From the NCBI RefSeq assembly GCF_002205795.1, contig NZ_NIUY01000001.1, positions 124,001-188,000 of the forward strand: a stretch of 64,000 bases of DNA, given 5' to 3'. The notes beneath the pieces were generated by a model. The model worked only from the letters and a program-made list of their open reading frames with translations, had not been told where the DNA came from and ran no database searches. Position numbers and translations under genes: made by a program. Within the stretch, counting starts at the first letter, position 1, and every line of letters starts with the position of its first letter. Source of the DNA: Chryseobacterium sp. VAUSW3 (lineage in GTDB: Bacteria > Bacteroidota > Bacteroidia > Flavobacteriales > Weeksellaceae). Positions 34,961 to 44,325 of this stretch are shown piece by piece.

Positions 34961-35911
34961 TTAAACCAAAATGCTTTCATCAATAACCTGGTTATTCCAG
35001 GAAATATTTTTTACATTCTTATTTTTGTCGAAATAAAAATTAATTTTCCCTAAAAGCAGTCCGGCCCAACCTACCTGATTTACAAGTACATTCTTGCCGG
35101 ATTTATTAATAAATGACTGTGGTTCGGGTAAAAAAGTATGGGTATGTCCGCCCAAAATCAGATCAATACCATCGGTCTTTGCAGCCAGAATTTTATCTGA
35201 AATCTTCTTAGGATCATCTTTGTAATCATAACCGATGTGCGAGAGGCAAATGATCATATCACATTTTTTTTCTTTCCGCAAAAATGTAGCATAATGCTGT
35301 GCAGTTTCCACAGGATCCAGATAAAGGGTTTCGCCATAGCTCTTTTTGCCAACCAAACCTGAAAGTTCAATACCGACGCCGAAAATCCCGACTTTTATTC
35401 CATTTTTATTAAAAATTTTGTACGGTAATGTATGCCCGTCCAGAATGGTATTTTTAAAATCGTAGTTGGAGCACAGAAACGGGAATTTAGCATTTGGCTG
35501 AACTTTTTTAAAACCCTCCAGACCATTATCAAAATCATGATTGCCCATCGTCGCGGCATCATAACCCATCATCGACATGAGTTTAAACTCCAGTTCACCG
35601 CCAAAAAAATTGAAATACGGTGTTCCTTGAAAAATATCACCGGAATCCAGTAAAAGCACATTTTTTTCTTCACCGCGGATTTTCTGAATTAAAGCTGCCC
35701 TTCTTGCAAAACCTCCCTGATTGGGATTTCGGCTGTAGCTGGAATCAAACGGCTCAATCCGGCTGTGCTGGTCATTGGTATGAAGAATTGTAAGTTTGTA
35801 GTCTGAATTCTGCTCTAAAAATTTAAAGTTTTCCGCCAGCAGCAGATTCGGAGCAAGGGTGAGCGCCAAAGTTCCACCTCCTATCGTTTTCAGAAATTTC
35901 TTTCTATCCAT
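34961..35911 (-). CDS. metallophosphatase, N-terminal half of a split 5'-nucleotidase
   Basis: A 316-residue calcineurin-like phosphatase with LTILHTNDQHSR, LLDSGDIFQG, TMGNHDFDNG and LGGHTH metal-binding motifs. It corresponds to the catalytic domain of UshA-type 5'-nucleotidases. The N terminus MDRKKFLKTIGGGTLAL looks like a Tat signal with RK in place of RR. It overlaps the C-terminal-domain gene by eight bases and follows it, so the domain order of the single-chain enzyme is reversed. Likely periplasmic. Confidence 0.9.
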   Translation of the reverse strand: MDRKKFLKTIGGGTLALTLAPNLLLAENFKFLEQNSDYKLTILHTNDQHSRIEPFDSSYSRNPNQGGFARRAALIQKIRGEEKNVLLLDSGDIFQGTPYFNFFGGELEFKLMSMMGYDAATMGNHDFDNGLEGFKKVQPNAKFPFLCSNYDFKNTILDGHTLPYKIFNKNGIKVGIFGVGIELSGLVGKKSYGETLYLDPVETAQHYATFLRKEKKCDMIICLSHIGYDYKDDPKKISDKILAAKTDGIDLILGGHTHTFLPEPQSFINKSGKNVLVNQVGWAGLLLGKINFYFDKNKNVKNISWNNQVIDESILV

Positions 35912-36674
35912 CGGTTCTGTTTTTTTTGTTTTTAAAGTTTAAACGCACATCTTTTGGCGCCACGATTTCAGAGTTTGCCTTAAATTTTTCTAAGAACAAA
36001 TCCCGAAGCCTTAAACCTGTAGAAATTAATTCTCCCTTTCCAAAAAAAGCCATATTATCACCGCCCAAAGCCAAATAATCCGAAGTTGCGATATAATAAT
36101 CCTGCGTCTCGATTACTTCTTTTCCTTTTACAAGGCCTTTGATAACTTTGTCATTATCAGTTTCAATATAGAGATGAGAAACGGGGTTGTTTTTCTGGGT
36201 TTTCAGATAATAATCAAAAAGCCCCTGCAGATCCGAACCTTTCATCTTTACAATTACCACTTCGTTTTCGAAAGGCATTACTTCGTACACATGTTTGGTA
36301 AGGATATCTCCTGCGCCAATGCTGGATCGTATTCCGCCAACATTAATCACCGCGGCGTCAACACCGGCCGGGATTCCGTTTTTTTTCGCCCAGTCATCAG
36401 CACCTTCAAAAGTATAATCTGCCAGAAGATTCCCCAGATTGCTGTTATCGCCCTGTTTGTTGAGATCTACCGCAGTGTGCGAAATTTTGGTGTTCATTTT
36501 ACCTTCCACTTCCTGTTTGTAAGGCTCAATAAAATCTTTAAAATTTTGAGCTTCCGGTAAATCTTTGGAAAGTGAAATGTTTTTTTCGGGGCTTACTTTG
36601 GCAATATTCAGCGGTGTTTTGCAGGCTGTAAAAGACAAAAACGCTGATGCTATAAGCAGGAATTTAATTTTCAT
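35904..36674 (-). CDS. 5'-nucleotidase C-terminal domain lipoprotein
   Basis: A 256-residue lipoprotein (lipobox FTAC, C18) that equals the substrate-binding domain of 5'-nucleotidases: GDNSNLGNLLADYTF, INVGGIRSSIGAGDIL, PFENEVVIVKMKG and YYIATSDYLALGGDNM. Expected to bind nucleotides and complete the active site of the 34961-35911 product after export. First gene of the two-gene unit. Confidence 0.9.
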   Translation of the reverse strand: MKIKFLLIASAFLSFTACKTPLNIAKVSPEKNISLSKDLPEAQNFKDFIEPYKQEVEGKMNTKISHTAVDLNKQGDNSNLGNLLADYTFEGADDWAKKNGIPAGVDAAVINVGGIRSSIGAGDILTKHVYEVMPFENEVVIVKMKGSDLQGLFDYYLKTQKNNPVSHLYIETDNDKVIKGLVKGKEVIETQDYYIATSDYLALGGDNMAFFGKGELISTGLRLRDLFLEKFKANSEIVAPKDVRLNFKNKKNRTDG

Positions 36675-36694
36675 GAAAATAAAATCTAGTGTTG

Positions 36695-36702
36695 CAAATA
36701 TA
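36695..36702 (-). promoter_or_regulatory. -7 element of the 5'-nucleotidase operon
   Basis: The minus strand reads TATATTTG, 20 bases before the ATG at 36674. No clear TTG at -33. Confidence 0.5.
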
Positions 36703-36757
36703 AAGATATGAATATAAACTTATGATTGTTTTTCATAAATTCTTGTTTTAAATTTTG

Positions 36758-36765
36758 TAATTTTG
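36758..36765 (+). promoter_or_regulatory. -7 element of dapA
   Basis: TAATTTTG lies 18 bases before the dapA ATG at 36784. The box includes the TTG at 36763 that could otherwise be taken as a start codon. Confidence 0.5.
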
Positions 36766-36783
36766 ACTGATAATTATACAACA

Positions 36784-37656
36784 ATGAGCAATTTAAAAGG
36801 AGTTGGTGTTGCTTTGGTTACACCTTTTAATGAAGATTTATCCGTAGATTTCGATTCACTTACCAAACTGGTAGATTACAACATCGAAAACGGAACAAAC
36901 TATCTTGTGGTTTTGGGAACTACCGCAGAGGCGGCAACGCTTTCGTCCGAAGAAAAAAACCAGGTTATCAACCACATTATAAAGGTTAATAATAAACGCG
37001 TTCCGCTTGTTCTGGGAATTGGTGGAAACAACACAATGGAAGTAAAAAAGCAAATCGAAGCAACCGATCTTTCGGAATTCGATGCCGTTCTTTCTGTCTC
37101 TCCTTACTACAATAAACCGAATCAGGAAGGGCTTTACCAACATTATAAAGTTTTAGCCGAAACGGGAAAAAAAATCATCATTTACAACGTACCTTCCCGG
37201 ACAGGACAGAACATTGAAGCTTCCACCACACTTCGTTTAGCTGAGGAATTCCCGAATTTAATCATGATTAAAGAAGCTACACCGAATATCCTGCAGTATT
37301 TCGATATTTTGAGACTGAAACCTGCAAATTTCAATTTAGTTTCCGGTGACGACGAATTTACGCTTCCTGTAACACTAGCGGGCGGAAACGGTGTAATTTC
37401 GGTGATTGGACAAGGTTATCCGAAAGAATTCTCAACAATGGTTCAGCTGGCTTTTGAAGGAAAAGTGAAAGAAGCTTACGAAATCCACAACAAACTGGTA
37501 GAAATTACACGCTTGATTTTCGCAGAAGGAAATCCGGCAGGAATTAAAACCGTTTTGGCAGAATTAGGAATCATCAAAAATTATTTAAGACTTCCCTTGG
37601 TGGCAGCAAGCGCAGGTTTGCAGGACAAAATTAAAGCTGAAATGGCTAAATTTTAA
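36784..37656 (+). CDS. dapA: 4-hydroxy-tetrahydrodipicolinate synthase
   Basis: A 290-residue class I aldolase condensing pyruvate with aspartate semialdehyde in the lysine/DAP pathway. VALVTPFNEDL at the N terminus, LGTTAEAATLS, the tyrosine motif YNVPSRTGQ and the Schiff-base lysine in MIKEATPN are present, then SGDDEFTLP. The start at MSNLKG (36784) is chosen; an upstream TTG lies in the -7 box. Single gene. Confidence 0.95.
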   Translation: MSNLKGVGVALVTPFNEDLSVDFDSLTKLVDYNIENGTNYLVVLGTTAEAATLSSEEKNQVINHIIKVNNKRVPLVLGIGGNNTMEVKKQIEATDLSEFDAVLSVSPYYNKPNQEGLYQHYKVLAETGKKIIIYNVPSRTGQNIEASTTLRLAEEFPNLIMIKEATPNILQYFDILRLKPANFNLVSGDDEFTLPVTLAGGNGVISVIGQGYPKEFSTMVQLAFEGKVKEAYEIHNKLVEITRLIFAEGNPAGIKTVLAELGIIKNYLRLPLVAASAGLQDKIKAEMAKF

Positions 37657-37678
37657 TCATATTCTCTAAAATAAATTG

Positions 37679-37707
37679 AAGGACTTCTTTTTGAAGTTCT
37701 TTTTTTA
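37679..37707 (+). terminator. dapA terminator
   Basis: A 9-bp stem (37679-37687 with 37693-37701, one G-T pair) followed by T; it overlaps the stop codon of the convergent gene by a few bases. Confidence 0.7.
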
Positions 37708-38430
37708 TTGGCATTTTTCAACCAAATTTTGAAAATAACCTTCGCACTTCGCAAGTCGGGTTCCGTACCAGGAAAATGCTTCACCATCTACCAAAAATAT
37801 TTTGGCGTCTGGAAGCTCTTTTAGGAGTTCCTCAACATGTTTTTGCTGAAACGGAAACGGCTCCGAAGAAAGAAAAATATAATCCGCAGTTTTCAAATCT
37901 TCCACTGAAATTTCAGGATATCTTTTATGATCTCTAAAAATGTTCTGAAAACCTATTTTATCCAAAATATCATGGATAAAAGTATCGAAGCCGACGGTCA
38001 TATAAGGATTTTTCCAAATCAAATAGGCGCATTTTTTCTTTTCTAAAGTGGAAAATTTAGCAAGAATTTCATAGATTTTCAAATTAAATTTCTGAGCGAT
38101 TTCTTGTTTGCCAAGTAAATTTCCCAATGTTTTTAGAAGGTAATAATTATCTTCCAGATTAGAAACATTGGTCACCAGAACTTTAAAATATTTCTGAAGC
38201 TCTTCCACATCTTCTTTTATATTCTCTTCTTTATTGGCGATGATCAGATCAGGTTTCAGGGCCTTAATCTTTGTAATATTAAGGTTCTTCGTGCCGCCAA
38301 TCACAGATACATTTTTAAGCCGGTTTGCAGGATGAATACAGAATTTTGTTCTTCCGATGATTTCATTTTCAGATAAACCCAAATCAAAAAGGGTTTCGGT
38401 AATACTCGGAACCAGTGAAATGATTTTCAT
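37705..38430 (-). CDS. helical-backbone metal receptor (BtuF-like)
   Basis: A 241-residue protein of the periplasmic-binding fold type III used for cobalamin or iron chelates (IISLVPSITETLFDLGL, KPDLIIANKEEN, YEISVEDLKTADYIFLSSEPFPF-like segments). There is no signal peptide, so it may be cytoplasmic or of the BtuF-related orphan type found in flavobacteria. It follows mgtE by eight bases; no transport permease is adjacent. Confidence 0.82.
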   Translation of the reverse strand: MKIISLVPSITETLFDLGLSENEIIGRTKFCIHPANRLKNVSVIGGTKNLNITKIKALKPDLIIANKEENIKEDVEELQKYFKVLVTNVSNLEDNYYLLKTLGNLLGKQEIAQKFNLKIYEILAKFSTLEKKKCAYLIWKNPYMTVGFDTFIHDILDKIGFQNIFRDHKRYPEISVEDLKTADYIFLSSEPFPFQQKHVEELLKELPDAKIFLVDGEAFSWYGTRLAKCEGYFQNLVEKCQ

Positions 38431-38438
38431 AAAAGTTT

Positions 38439-39758
38439 TTATAGAAGTTTGCCGCTCAAAAGCAGTCCTGCCACAGAAAAATAAATGACCAAACCGGTAA
38501 CATCAACCAGAGTTGCCACAAAAGGTGCCGAAGAAGTAGCCGGATCCAGTTTAAAACGCTTCAGGACAAAAGGAACCATAGACCCCGAAAGCGTTCCCCA
38601 CATAACGATCATCGCCAGAGAAGCACCTACACTCATCCCGATAAATTCCCAATGTTCACCGTAATTGAACCACCCAGCATATTGCCAAAGCATAATTCTG
38701 AAGAAGCCAAAAATGCCTAAAATCCCACCCAGCACCATTCCCGTAACAAGTTCTTTTTTAATTACAAGCCACCAGTCTTTAACGGTAATTTCCTGAAGTG
38801 CCATCGCACGGATAATCAATGTAGCTGCCTGTGAACCCGTATTCCCGCCACTTGAAATAATAAGTGGGACAAAAAGAGTAAGTACAACAGCCTTCTGAAT
38901 TTCATCTTCGAAATAACCCATCGCCGAAGCCGTTAAAAGCTGAAAGAAAAATAAAAGAATAAGCCAGAAACCTCTTTTTTTAATCATTTCAAACCAGTGC
39001 GTTTGGCGGTAAGGTTCGTCAAGCGCTTCCATTCCCCCGAATTTCTGGATGTCTTCGGTATTTTGCTGCTCGATTTGGTCTAGGATGTCATCAATGGTAA
39101 CAATTCCAACCAAAACTCCGGCTTCGGTTACAATCGGAAGCGCGGTTCTGTCGTACTTTTCGAAATACTGCACCGCATCCTCTTTACTCGTGGTGGTGGT
39201 AATGGCTACAAAATGATTGTCTGTAATTTCGGAAATCAAAGTATCTTCTTCCGCTAAAAGCAACGAACCGATCGCAATATCATCAATAAGTTGGTTTCTT
39301 TCGTCCACCACGTACAGATGGTTCATTGTTTCCATCTTTTTGCCTACTTTTTTAATCTGCTGCAGGCATCTTTTCACAGTCCATTCTTTTCGTATCTGGA
39401 TGTAATACGGCGTCATCAGTCTCGCGATGGAATCGGAATCGTAACCCAAAAGTTTCAGGGCAATTCTTCTTTCCTGCGGATTAAGGTGATTGATGGAATA
39501 TTTGATAAGTTCGTCCGGAAAATCCTCAAACAAAGCCGTACGGTCATCCGGCGTCATGGCATTTAAGATTTCAGAAACTTCTTCGCTGCCAATATTTCTG
39601 ATGGTTTCTTCCTGAAAATCGGGATCCAGATGCGAGAACACTTCTGCCTTGTACTGTTTCGGAACTTTCAGAAATGCCAAAACGCGCTCTTTAACGGGAA
39701 GTTCGCTGAGCGTTTCTGCAATATCTGCCGGATTAAATATGAGGTCCTGGGTTTCCAA
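38439..39758 (-). CDS. mgtE: magnesium transporter MgtE
   Basis: A 439-residue transporter with an N-terminal MgtE_N helical domain, two CBS domains (about residues 130-245) and five membrane helices in the last 170 residues (the [15 protein letters not shown] segment is the ion-pore signature). Magnesium binding to the cytoplasmic domains closes the pore. The only in-frame start near the conserved N terminus is a TTG at 39758. It is first of a two-gene unit with the BtuF-like gene. Confidence 0.93.
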   Translation of the reverse strand: METQDLIFNPADIAETLSELPVKERVLAFLKVPKQYKAEVFSHLDPDFQEETIRNIGSEEVSEILNAMTPDDRTALFEDFPDELIKYSINHLNPQERRIALKLLGYDSDSIARLMTPYYIQIRKEWTVKRCLQQIKKVGKKMETMNHLYVVDERNQLIDDIAIGSLLLAEEDTLISEITDNHFVAITTTTSKEDAVQYFEKYDRTALPIVTEAGVLVGIVTIDDILDQIEQQNTEDIQKFGGMEALDEPYRQTHWFEMIKKRGFWLILLFFFQLLTASAMGYFEDEIQKAVVLTLFVPLIISSGGNTGSQAATLIIRAMALQEITVKDWWLVIKKELVTGMVLGGILGIFGFFRIMLWQYAGWFNYGEHWEFIGMSVGASLAMIVMWGTLSGSMVPFVLKRFKLDPATSSAPFVATLVDVTGLVIYFSVAGLLLSGKLL

Positions 39759-39784
39759 AAAACAATAAATTTTCTGTTGAACTG

Positions 39785-39792
39785 CAAAAATA
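39785..39792 (-). promoter_or_regulatory. -7 element of mgtE
   Basis: Minus-strand TATTTTTG, 26 bases before the TTG start. Confidence 0.5.
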
Positions 39793-39843
39793 GTTCAAAA
39801 ACTTACAACTAACGAAATTAAGAATGATTAAAGCGAAGGAATA

Positions 39844-40413
39844 TCAGTTCGCCCCGGAAATTGAATACGTTCTAGATTTACGCAGATTCTTCCCAAGATT
39901 CGTCATTGCACCGGTGGCGCCAATTTTAATTGAATTTTCTGCCGAGCCCAAAATTCTGGCGTTTTTGCGGTAGGTGTCGTAATTGGTTTCTGCCAGGAAA
40001 TTGCCGAGAGAATCGTATAATTTCATACTGATGATCACCTGATTCGAGAAAACATACTTCCCTACTCCTACTTTAAAATACTTTACTTTCGGAATCACCG
40101 CGAGTTGCGCATTGTTATTTTTGCAATACTCAACAACTGCATCAACATCCACCGCATCGTAAGGCATGTATGAATCTACCCGCAACATATTATAATTGCG
40201 GAAATACTGCGTTTTTTCGGAAACAGCAGCATAAAAAGCGGTGTAAGTGGGCTCTTTAATTTCATCAATATCAGGAAAAACTTCAGGATTGAAATAGATG
40301 ATATTCCGGTTCTTCAAATCCTTTGCAGTAATAATATTTTGAGCCGGAAGTGACTGGCAGCCAGTAAAAAACAAAAAAGTGCCTAAAGCAAACAGGTAAA
40401 GATGATTCATCAT
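39844..40413 (-). CDS. lipoprotein of unknown function
   Basis: A 189-residue protein with a lipobox (FFTGC, C19). The SNQVIISMKLYDSLGN and IKIGATGAMTNLGKNLRKS segments show a compact alpha/beta domain I cannot assign. Single gene with its own promoter, divergent from rpsO. Confidence 0.7.
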   Translation of the reverse strand: MMNHLYLFALGTFLFFTGCQSLPAQNIITAKDLKNRNIIYFNPEVFPDIDEIKEPTYTAFYAAVSEKTQYFRNYNMLRVDSYMPYDAVDVDAVVEYCKNNNAQLAVIPKVKYFKVGVGKYVFSNQVIISMKLYDSLGNFLAETNYDTYRKNARILGSAENSIKIGATGAMTNLGKNLRKSRTYSISGAN

Positions 40414-40426
40414 GATTTTGTGTTTA

Positions 40427-40434
40427 CAAAAATA
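40427..40434 (-). promoter_or_regulatory. -7 element of the lipoprotein gene at 40413
   Basis: Minus-strand TATTTTTG, 13 bases before the start. Confidence 0.5.
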
Positions 40435-40543
40435 CTGCCATTTAACGGAATTGCAATAAGAAAATTAAGATTTTTTTAACATTTATATCTAAGTCTTTTC
40501 CCTCATTAATCCAATAATATTTTCGTAGAAAAGAAAATTATCG

Positions 40544-40551
40544 TACTTTTG
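40544..40551 (+). promoter_or_regulatory. -7 element of rpsO
   Basis: TACTTTTG, 36 bases before the ATG at 40588; TTT at 40521-40523 is at the -33 distance. Confidence 0.55.
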
Positions 40552-40587
40552 CACCCGTTACATAATAATCATTAAAATAATATTGGA

Positions 40588-40857
40588 ATGTACTTAACAA
40601 CAGAAAAGAAGAAAGAAATCTTCGCAAAACACGGAAAGTCTGATGCAGACACAGGAAGCGCTGAGGGACAAGTTGCCCTTTTCACTTACAGAATCAACCA
40701 CTTATCTCAACACCTTAAAGCAAACCGTCACGATTTCAACACGGAGCGTTCTTTGGTTGCGTTGGTAGGTAAAAGAAAAGCGCTTTTGGATTATCTTAAG
40801 AAGAAAGATATTAACCGATACAGAGCGATTATCGCAGAACTTGGTTTAAGAAAATAA
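40588..40857 (+). CDS. rpsO: 30S ribosomal protein S15
   Basis: An 89-residue protein of normal S15 length with the diagnostic FTYRINHLSQHLKANRHD helix and LVGKRKALLDYLKKKD. S15 binds 16S rRNA helices 20-22 early in 30S assembly. It has its own promoter and terminator; pnp follows about 950 bases later, separated by two small minus-strand genes rather than adjacent as in many bacteria. Confidence 0.98.
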   Translation: MYLTTEKKKEIFAKHGKSDADTGSAEGQVALFTYRINHLSQHLKANRHDFNTERSLVALVGKRKALLDYLKKKDINRYRAIIAELGLRK

Positions 40858-40877
40858 TCATTTTTCCGAGAAAAATT

Positions 40878-40905
40878 AAAGCAACTCAATTGAGTTGCTT
40901 TTTTA
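40878..40905 (+). terminator. rpsO terminator
   Basis: AAAGCAACTC pairs with GAGTTGCTTT around an AATT loop, followed by T. Confidence 0.88.
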
Positions 40906-40926
40906 TGCTTAAAAGTGTATAATTCA

Positions 40927-41169
40927 TTATACCCTTCTGCCGGAAAAAAGATTAATCACCGCTAGTAAGATGATAGATCCCACAGCTCCGGTTAAAATTT
41001 GACCTATAACTGCAGTTCCGAAAGTGGTGCCCAAAAGGTAATATCCTATTACACCACCAATGATCCCTACAATAATGTTTCCGATAAGGCCAAGGCTTCC
41101 TCCTTTAAAAATCTGTGAGCCTAGCCAGCCTGCGATTGCGCCAATAATAAGCGTCCATAAAATTCCCAT
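40927..41169 (-). CDS. GlsB/YeaQ/YmgE-family membrane protein
   Basis: An 80-residue protein with three glycine-rich membrane segments (LIIGAIAGWLGSQIFKGGS, NIIVGIIGGVIGYYLLG, then IGQILTGAVGSIILLAVI), the transglycosylase-associated family often induced by stress. No known enzymatic activity. Confidence 0.9.
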   Translation of the reverse strand: MGILWTLIIGAIAGWLGSQIFKGGSLGLIGNIIVGIIGGVIGYYLLGTTFGTAVIGQILTGAVGSIILLAVINLFSGRRV

Positions 41170-41263
41170 AATAATATTTTTTTAATGATTTCCGGATTAA
41201 ATTCCAATATTATGCCACTGGAACTAACCCTTCAGAAAACATATAATTTTTAAAAACGTAAAA

Positions 41264-41620
41264 TCATTGCTGATGACCTATGATTCCCAGATGAGTATTA
41301 TGGAAACCGTTGGGATATTTCAATCCATACCCAAGAATCCTGTCGAAAGCGGAGTGAGTGAAAAGGATAATTCCTGCAACGGTAAGATAATCGCTGCCTA
41401 AATATTTACCGACAACGAAACAGAGAATTCCTACCGTAAAATGATGAAATATGTTGTAGAAAAATGCTCCAGCTTTGCTTCCGGCCATATAACCAAGCAT
41501 CGAAAGATCCGGCAAAAAGAACATCGCAGCAAACCACCACCAGGAAATTCCGGTTTGTATAAAGGCCAAAACGCCGATCAGAAATAAAGAAACATACTCC
41601 AGCTTTAATAAAATTTTCAT
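41264..41620 (-). CDS. DUF4260 family membrane protein
   Basis: A 118-residue protein with three to four helices and the family motif FLPDLSMLGYMAGSKAGA, FHHFTVG and FDRILGYGLKY. Function unknown. Confidence 0.88.
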   Translation of the reverse strand: MKILLKLEYVSLFLIGVLAFIQTGISWWWFAAMFFLPDLSMLGYMAGSKAGAFFYNIFHHFTVGILCFVVGKYLGSDYLTVAGIILFTHSAFDRILGYGLKYPNGFHNTHLGIIGHQQ

Positions 41621-41728
41621 GTTTAAAGTTTTCGGATTCGTCGCAAATCTATTTTGTTTGTTACATAAAGGGATTTAAGCACACTGCACTAATGTGGTTT
41701 AAAATCAAAGATTTTCAGTGATTTTAAC

Positions 41729-41736
41729 TATCTTTG
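41729..41736 (+). promoter_or_regulatory. -7 element of pnp
   Basis: TATCTTTG, 69 bases before the pnp ATG, giving a leader of about 65 bases with a hairpin. Confidence 0.55.
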
Positions 41737-41769
41737 CCTCCGATAATTTAAAACGATTAAATATTAACC

Positions 41770-41787
41770 GCACTCAATACGGAGTGC
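41770..41787 (+). promoter_or_regulatory. hairpin in the pnp leader
   Basis: GCACTC and GAGTGC form a 6-bp stem with loop AATACG, 18 bases before the start codon and without a T run. In E. coli, a leader hairpin of pnp is cut by RNase III and PNPase to autoregulate; a similar role here is only a suggestion. Confidence 0.4.
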
Positions 41788-41805
41788 CAAAGACGAACAA
41801 ATTTT

Positions 41806-44148
41806 ATGAATGCTCCACAAGCAATTATTGAAACAATTCAATTAAAAGATGGTAGAGAAATCACCATCGAAACGGGGAAGCTGGCAAAACAGGCCAACGG
41901 ATCCGTAGTAGTAAGAATGGGCGGCACCATGCTTTTAGCGACCGTTGTTGCCAACAAAGAAGCAAGCCCGGGCGTAGATTTTCTTCCGTTAACGGTAGAT
42001 TACAGAGAAAAATTCTATTCAGGAGGTAAAATCCCAGGAAACTTTTTCCGAAGAGAAGCAAGACCATCTGATGAAGAAATCTTAACGATGAGACTGGTAG
42101 ACCGCGTTTTGCGTCCGCTTTTCCCGGAAGATTTCCATGCAGAGGTACAGGTAATGATTTCATTGATTTCTTACGATAAAGAAGTAATGCCGGAAGCCCT
42201 TGCAGGTTTAGCCGCTTCTGCAGCAATTGCCATAACCGATATCCCTTTCAACGGACCAATGTCGGAAGTAAGAGTGGTAAGAATTGATGGCGAACTTTCG
42301 GTAAACCCAAGTATGGTAGATCTTGCAAAAGCTGATCTGGATATTATGGTAGGTGCAACCAAAGATTCTATCGTTATGGTAGAAGGTATTATGGACGAAA
42401 TTTCTGAGCAGGAAATGATCGAAGCGATCAAATTTGCGCATGAAGAAATTAAAGTTCAGGTTGCAGCACAGGAAAGACTTGCTGAGAGAGTAGGAAAAGC
42501 TTTCCCTAAAAGAGAATACAGCCACGAGACTCACGACGAAGAAATTCGTGCTAAAGTGTGGAAAGAAACCTTCGATAAAGTATATCAGGTTGCAAAAACC
42601 CCTTCTGCAAAAGAAGAAAGAGGTGAAAACTTCAAAGCTGTTTTAGATGAATTCTTAGCACAGTATTCTGAAGAAGAACTGGAAACAGTGAAGCCTTTCG
42701 CTAAAGTATACTTCCACGATGTGGAAAAAGAAGCGATGAGACAGATGATCCTTAACGACAAAATCCGTCTCGATGGCCGTACACCGGAAACCATCCGTCC
42801 GATTTGGTCAGAAGTTGATTATTTGCCAGGAGCGCACGGGTCCTCAATCTTCACAAGAGGTGAAACCCAGTCTTTAACAGCAGTAACTTTAGGCTCTGTA
42901 AAAGACGCCAACATGGTAGATTCAGTTGCTATTAATTACGACGAGAAATTCTTCCTTCACTACAACTTCCCGCCGTTCTCTACCGGTGAAGCAAGACCTT
43001 TAAGAGGAACTTCAAGAAGAGAAGTAGGACACGGAAACCTTGCACAGCGTGCACTACAGAACATTATCCCGAACGAGAATCCTTATACCATTCGTATCGT
43101 TTCTGATATTTTAGAATCTAACGGTTCTTCTTCAATGGCAACCGTTTGCGCCGGAACTTTAGCTTTGATGGATGCCGGTGTACAGATTACAAAACCGGTT
43201 TCGGGTATTGCCATGGGATTGGTAACTGATCCTGAATCAGGTAAGTTTACCGTACTTTCAGATATCTTAGGTGATGAAGATCACTTAGGTGATATGGATT
43301 TTAAAGTAACCGGAACTGCAGACGGAATAACGGCTTGTCAGATGGATATCAAAATCCAGGGACTTTCTATGGACATCATGGAAACAGCTTTGAGACAGGC
43401 AAGAGAAGGACGTCTACATATCCTTGGAGAAATGCTGAAAACCATCGACAAACCAAGAGCTGATGTGAAGCCACACGCTCCGAAAATGGAAGTTCTTGAG
43501 ATTCCTAAAGAGTTTATCGGTGCGGTTATCGGGCCTGGTGGGAAAATTATCCAGCAGATGCAGAAAGATTTCGATACGGTTATTGCGATTGAAGAAATCG
43601 GTGAGATCGGTAGAATTGAAATCTCCGGCGTTAGCAGAGAGAATATCAATGCGACCATCGCTGCGATCAACGAAATTACTTTCGTACCAACAGTTGGTGA
43701 AGTTTATAACGGTAAAGTAGTGAAAGTTATGGATTTCGGTGCGTTTGTAGCAATTGCCAAAGGTACTGAAGGTCTTCTTCACATCTCCGAAATCGAATGG
43801 GCAAGACTTGACAAAGTTCCTTACAGCGAAGGTGATGAAGTGGAAGTGAAATTCATGGGTTATGATGACCGTAAGAAAATGAAACTTTCAAGAAAAGTTC
43901 TTTTACCAAGACCTCCGAGACCGGAACGTAAAGAAGGTGAAGGTGACAACCGCGAAAACCGCGAAAACCGTGGTCCAAGAAACGACAGAAGAGACGGTGG
44001 CGACAGAAGACAGGGTGGAAACCACAGACCTGGAAACGACAGACCACAACACAGCGGAAGAACTGAAGAAAGACCGGCTGGCGAAGATACCTTCAAGCCA
44101 TTGAACGAAGGCGAAAACACTGATGATGTGAAGCCGGAAGGATTCTAA
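41806..44148 (+). CDS. pnp: polyribonucleotide nucleotidyltransferase
   Basis: A 780-residue PNPase: two RNase PH domains (about 10-225 and 320-545), a KH domain ([19 protein letters not shown] at about 565) and an S1 domain ([20 protein letters not shown], about 630-700). A tail of about 65 residues rich in R, E, N, D and G follows ([14 protein letters not shown]...), longer and more repetitive than in E. coli and likely disordered or RNA-binding. It degrades RNA 3' to 5' using phosphate. Confidence 0.98.
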   Translation: MNAPQAIIETIQLKDGREITIETGKLAKQANGSVVVRMGGTMLLATVVANKEASPGVDFLPLTVDYREKFYSGGKIPGNFFRREARPSDEEILTMRLVDRVLRPLFPEDFHAEVQVMISLISYDKEVMPEALAGLAASAAIAITDIPFNGPMSEVRVVRIDGELSVNPSMVDLAKADLDIMVGATKDSIVMVEGIMDEISEQEMIEAIKFAHEEIKVQVAAQERLAERVGKAFPKREYSHETHDEEIRAKVWKETFDKVYQVAKTPSAKEERGENFKAVLDEFLAQYSEEELETVKPFAKVYFHDVEKEAMRQMILNDKIRLDGRTPETIRPIWSEVDYLPGAHGSSIFTRGETQSLTAVTLGSVKDANMVDSVAINYDEKFFLHYNFPPFSTGEARPLRGTSRREVGHGNLAQRALQNIIPNENPYTIRIVSDILESNGSSSMATVCAGTLALMDAGVQITKPVSGIAMGLVTDPESGKFTVLSDILGDEDHLGDMDFKVTGTADGITACQMDIKIQGLSMDIMETALRQAREGRLHILGEMLKTIDKPRADVKPHAPKMEVLEIPKEFIGAVIGPGGKIIQQMQKDFDTVIAIEEIGEIGRIEISGVSRENINATIAAINEITFVPTVGEVYNGKVVKVMDFGAFVAIAKGTEGLLHISEIEWARLDKVPYSEGDEVEVKFMGYDDRKKMKLSRKVLLPRPPRPERKEGEGDNRENRENRGPRNDRRDGGDRRQGGNHRPGNDRPQHSGRTEERPAGEDTFKPLNEGENTDDVKPEGF

Positions 44149-44168
44149 TCAACAGTTTTAAAATAATG

Positions 44169-44196
44169 AAACCACCTCGATTGAGGTGGTTTTTTC
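44169..44196 (+). terminator. pnp terminator
   Basis: AAACCACCTC pairs with GAGGTGGTTT around GATT, followed by T. Confidence 0.88.
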
Positions 44197-44305
44197 ATGA
44201 GTCCAGGGAATGGTAGGGGAAAGGAAAAACTCCCAGGTCGGGAGACTACGGAGGTTGGGGCTTAGTGGACCATGCGATGGAATCGCGCGGGAGCGGGGGA
44301 AAGCT
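44197..44305. other. G-rich non-coding segment between pnp and the accessory pair
   Basis: This short stretch is strongly G-rich on the plus strand (GGGAG, GTTGGGG, GCGGGGG) in an otherwise AT-rich chromosome. Small hairpins are visible (CTCCC/GGGAG at 44230, GCGAT/ATCGC at 44274). No convincing reading frame. It may be a structured RNA, a diverged repeat or an insertion scar. Confidence 0.4.
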
Positions 44306-44325
44306 TAGTTAATATCTGTAGTTTC

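Noticed and set aside
43338..44120. Long open frames antisense to pnp
   Set aside because: They are shadows of a strongly conserved gene: no promoter, no family similarity and codon patterns forced by pnp.
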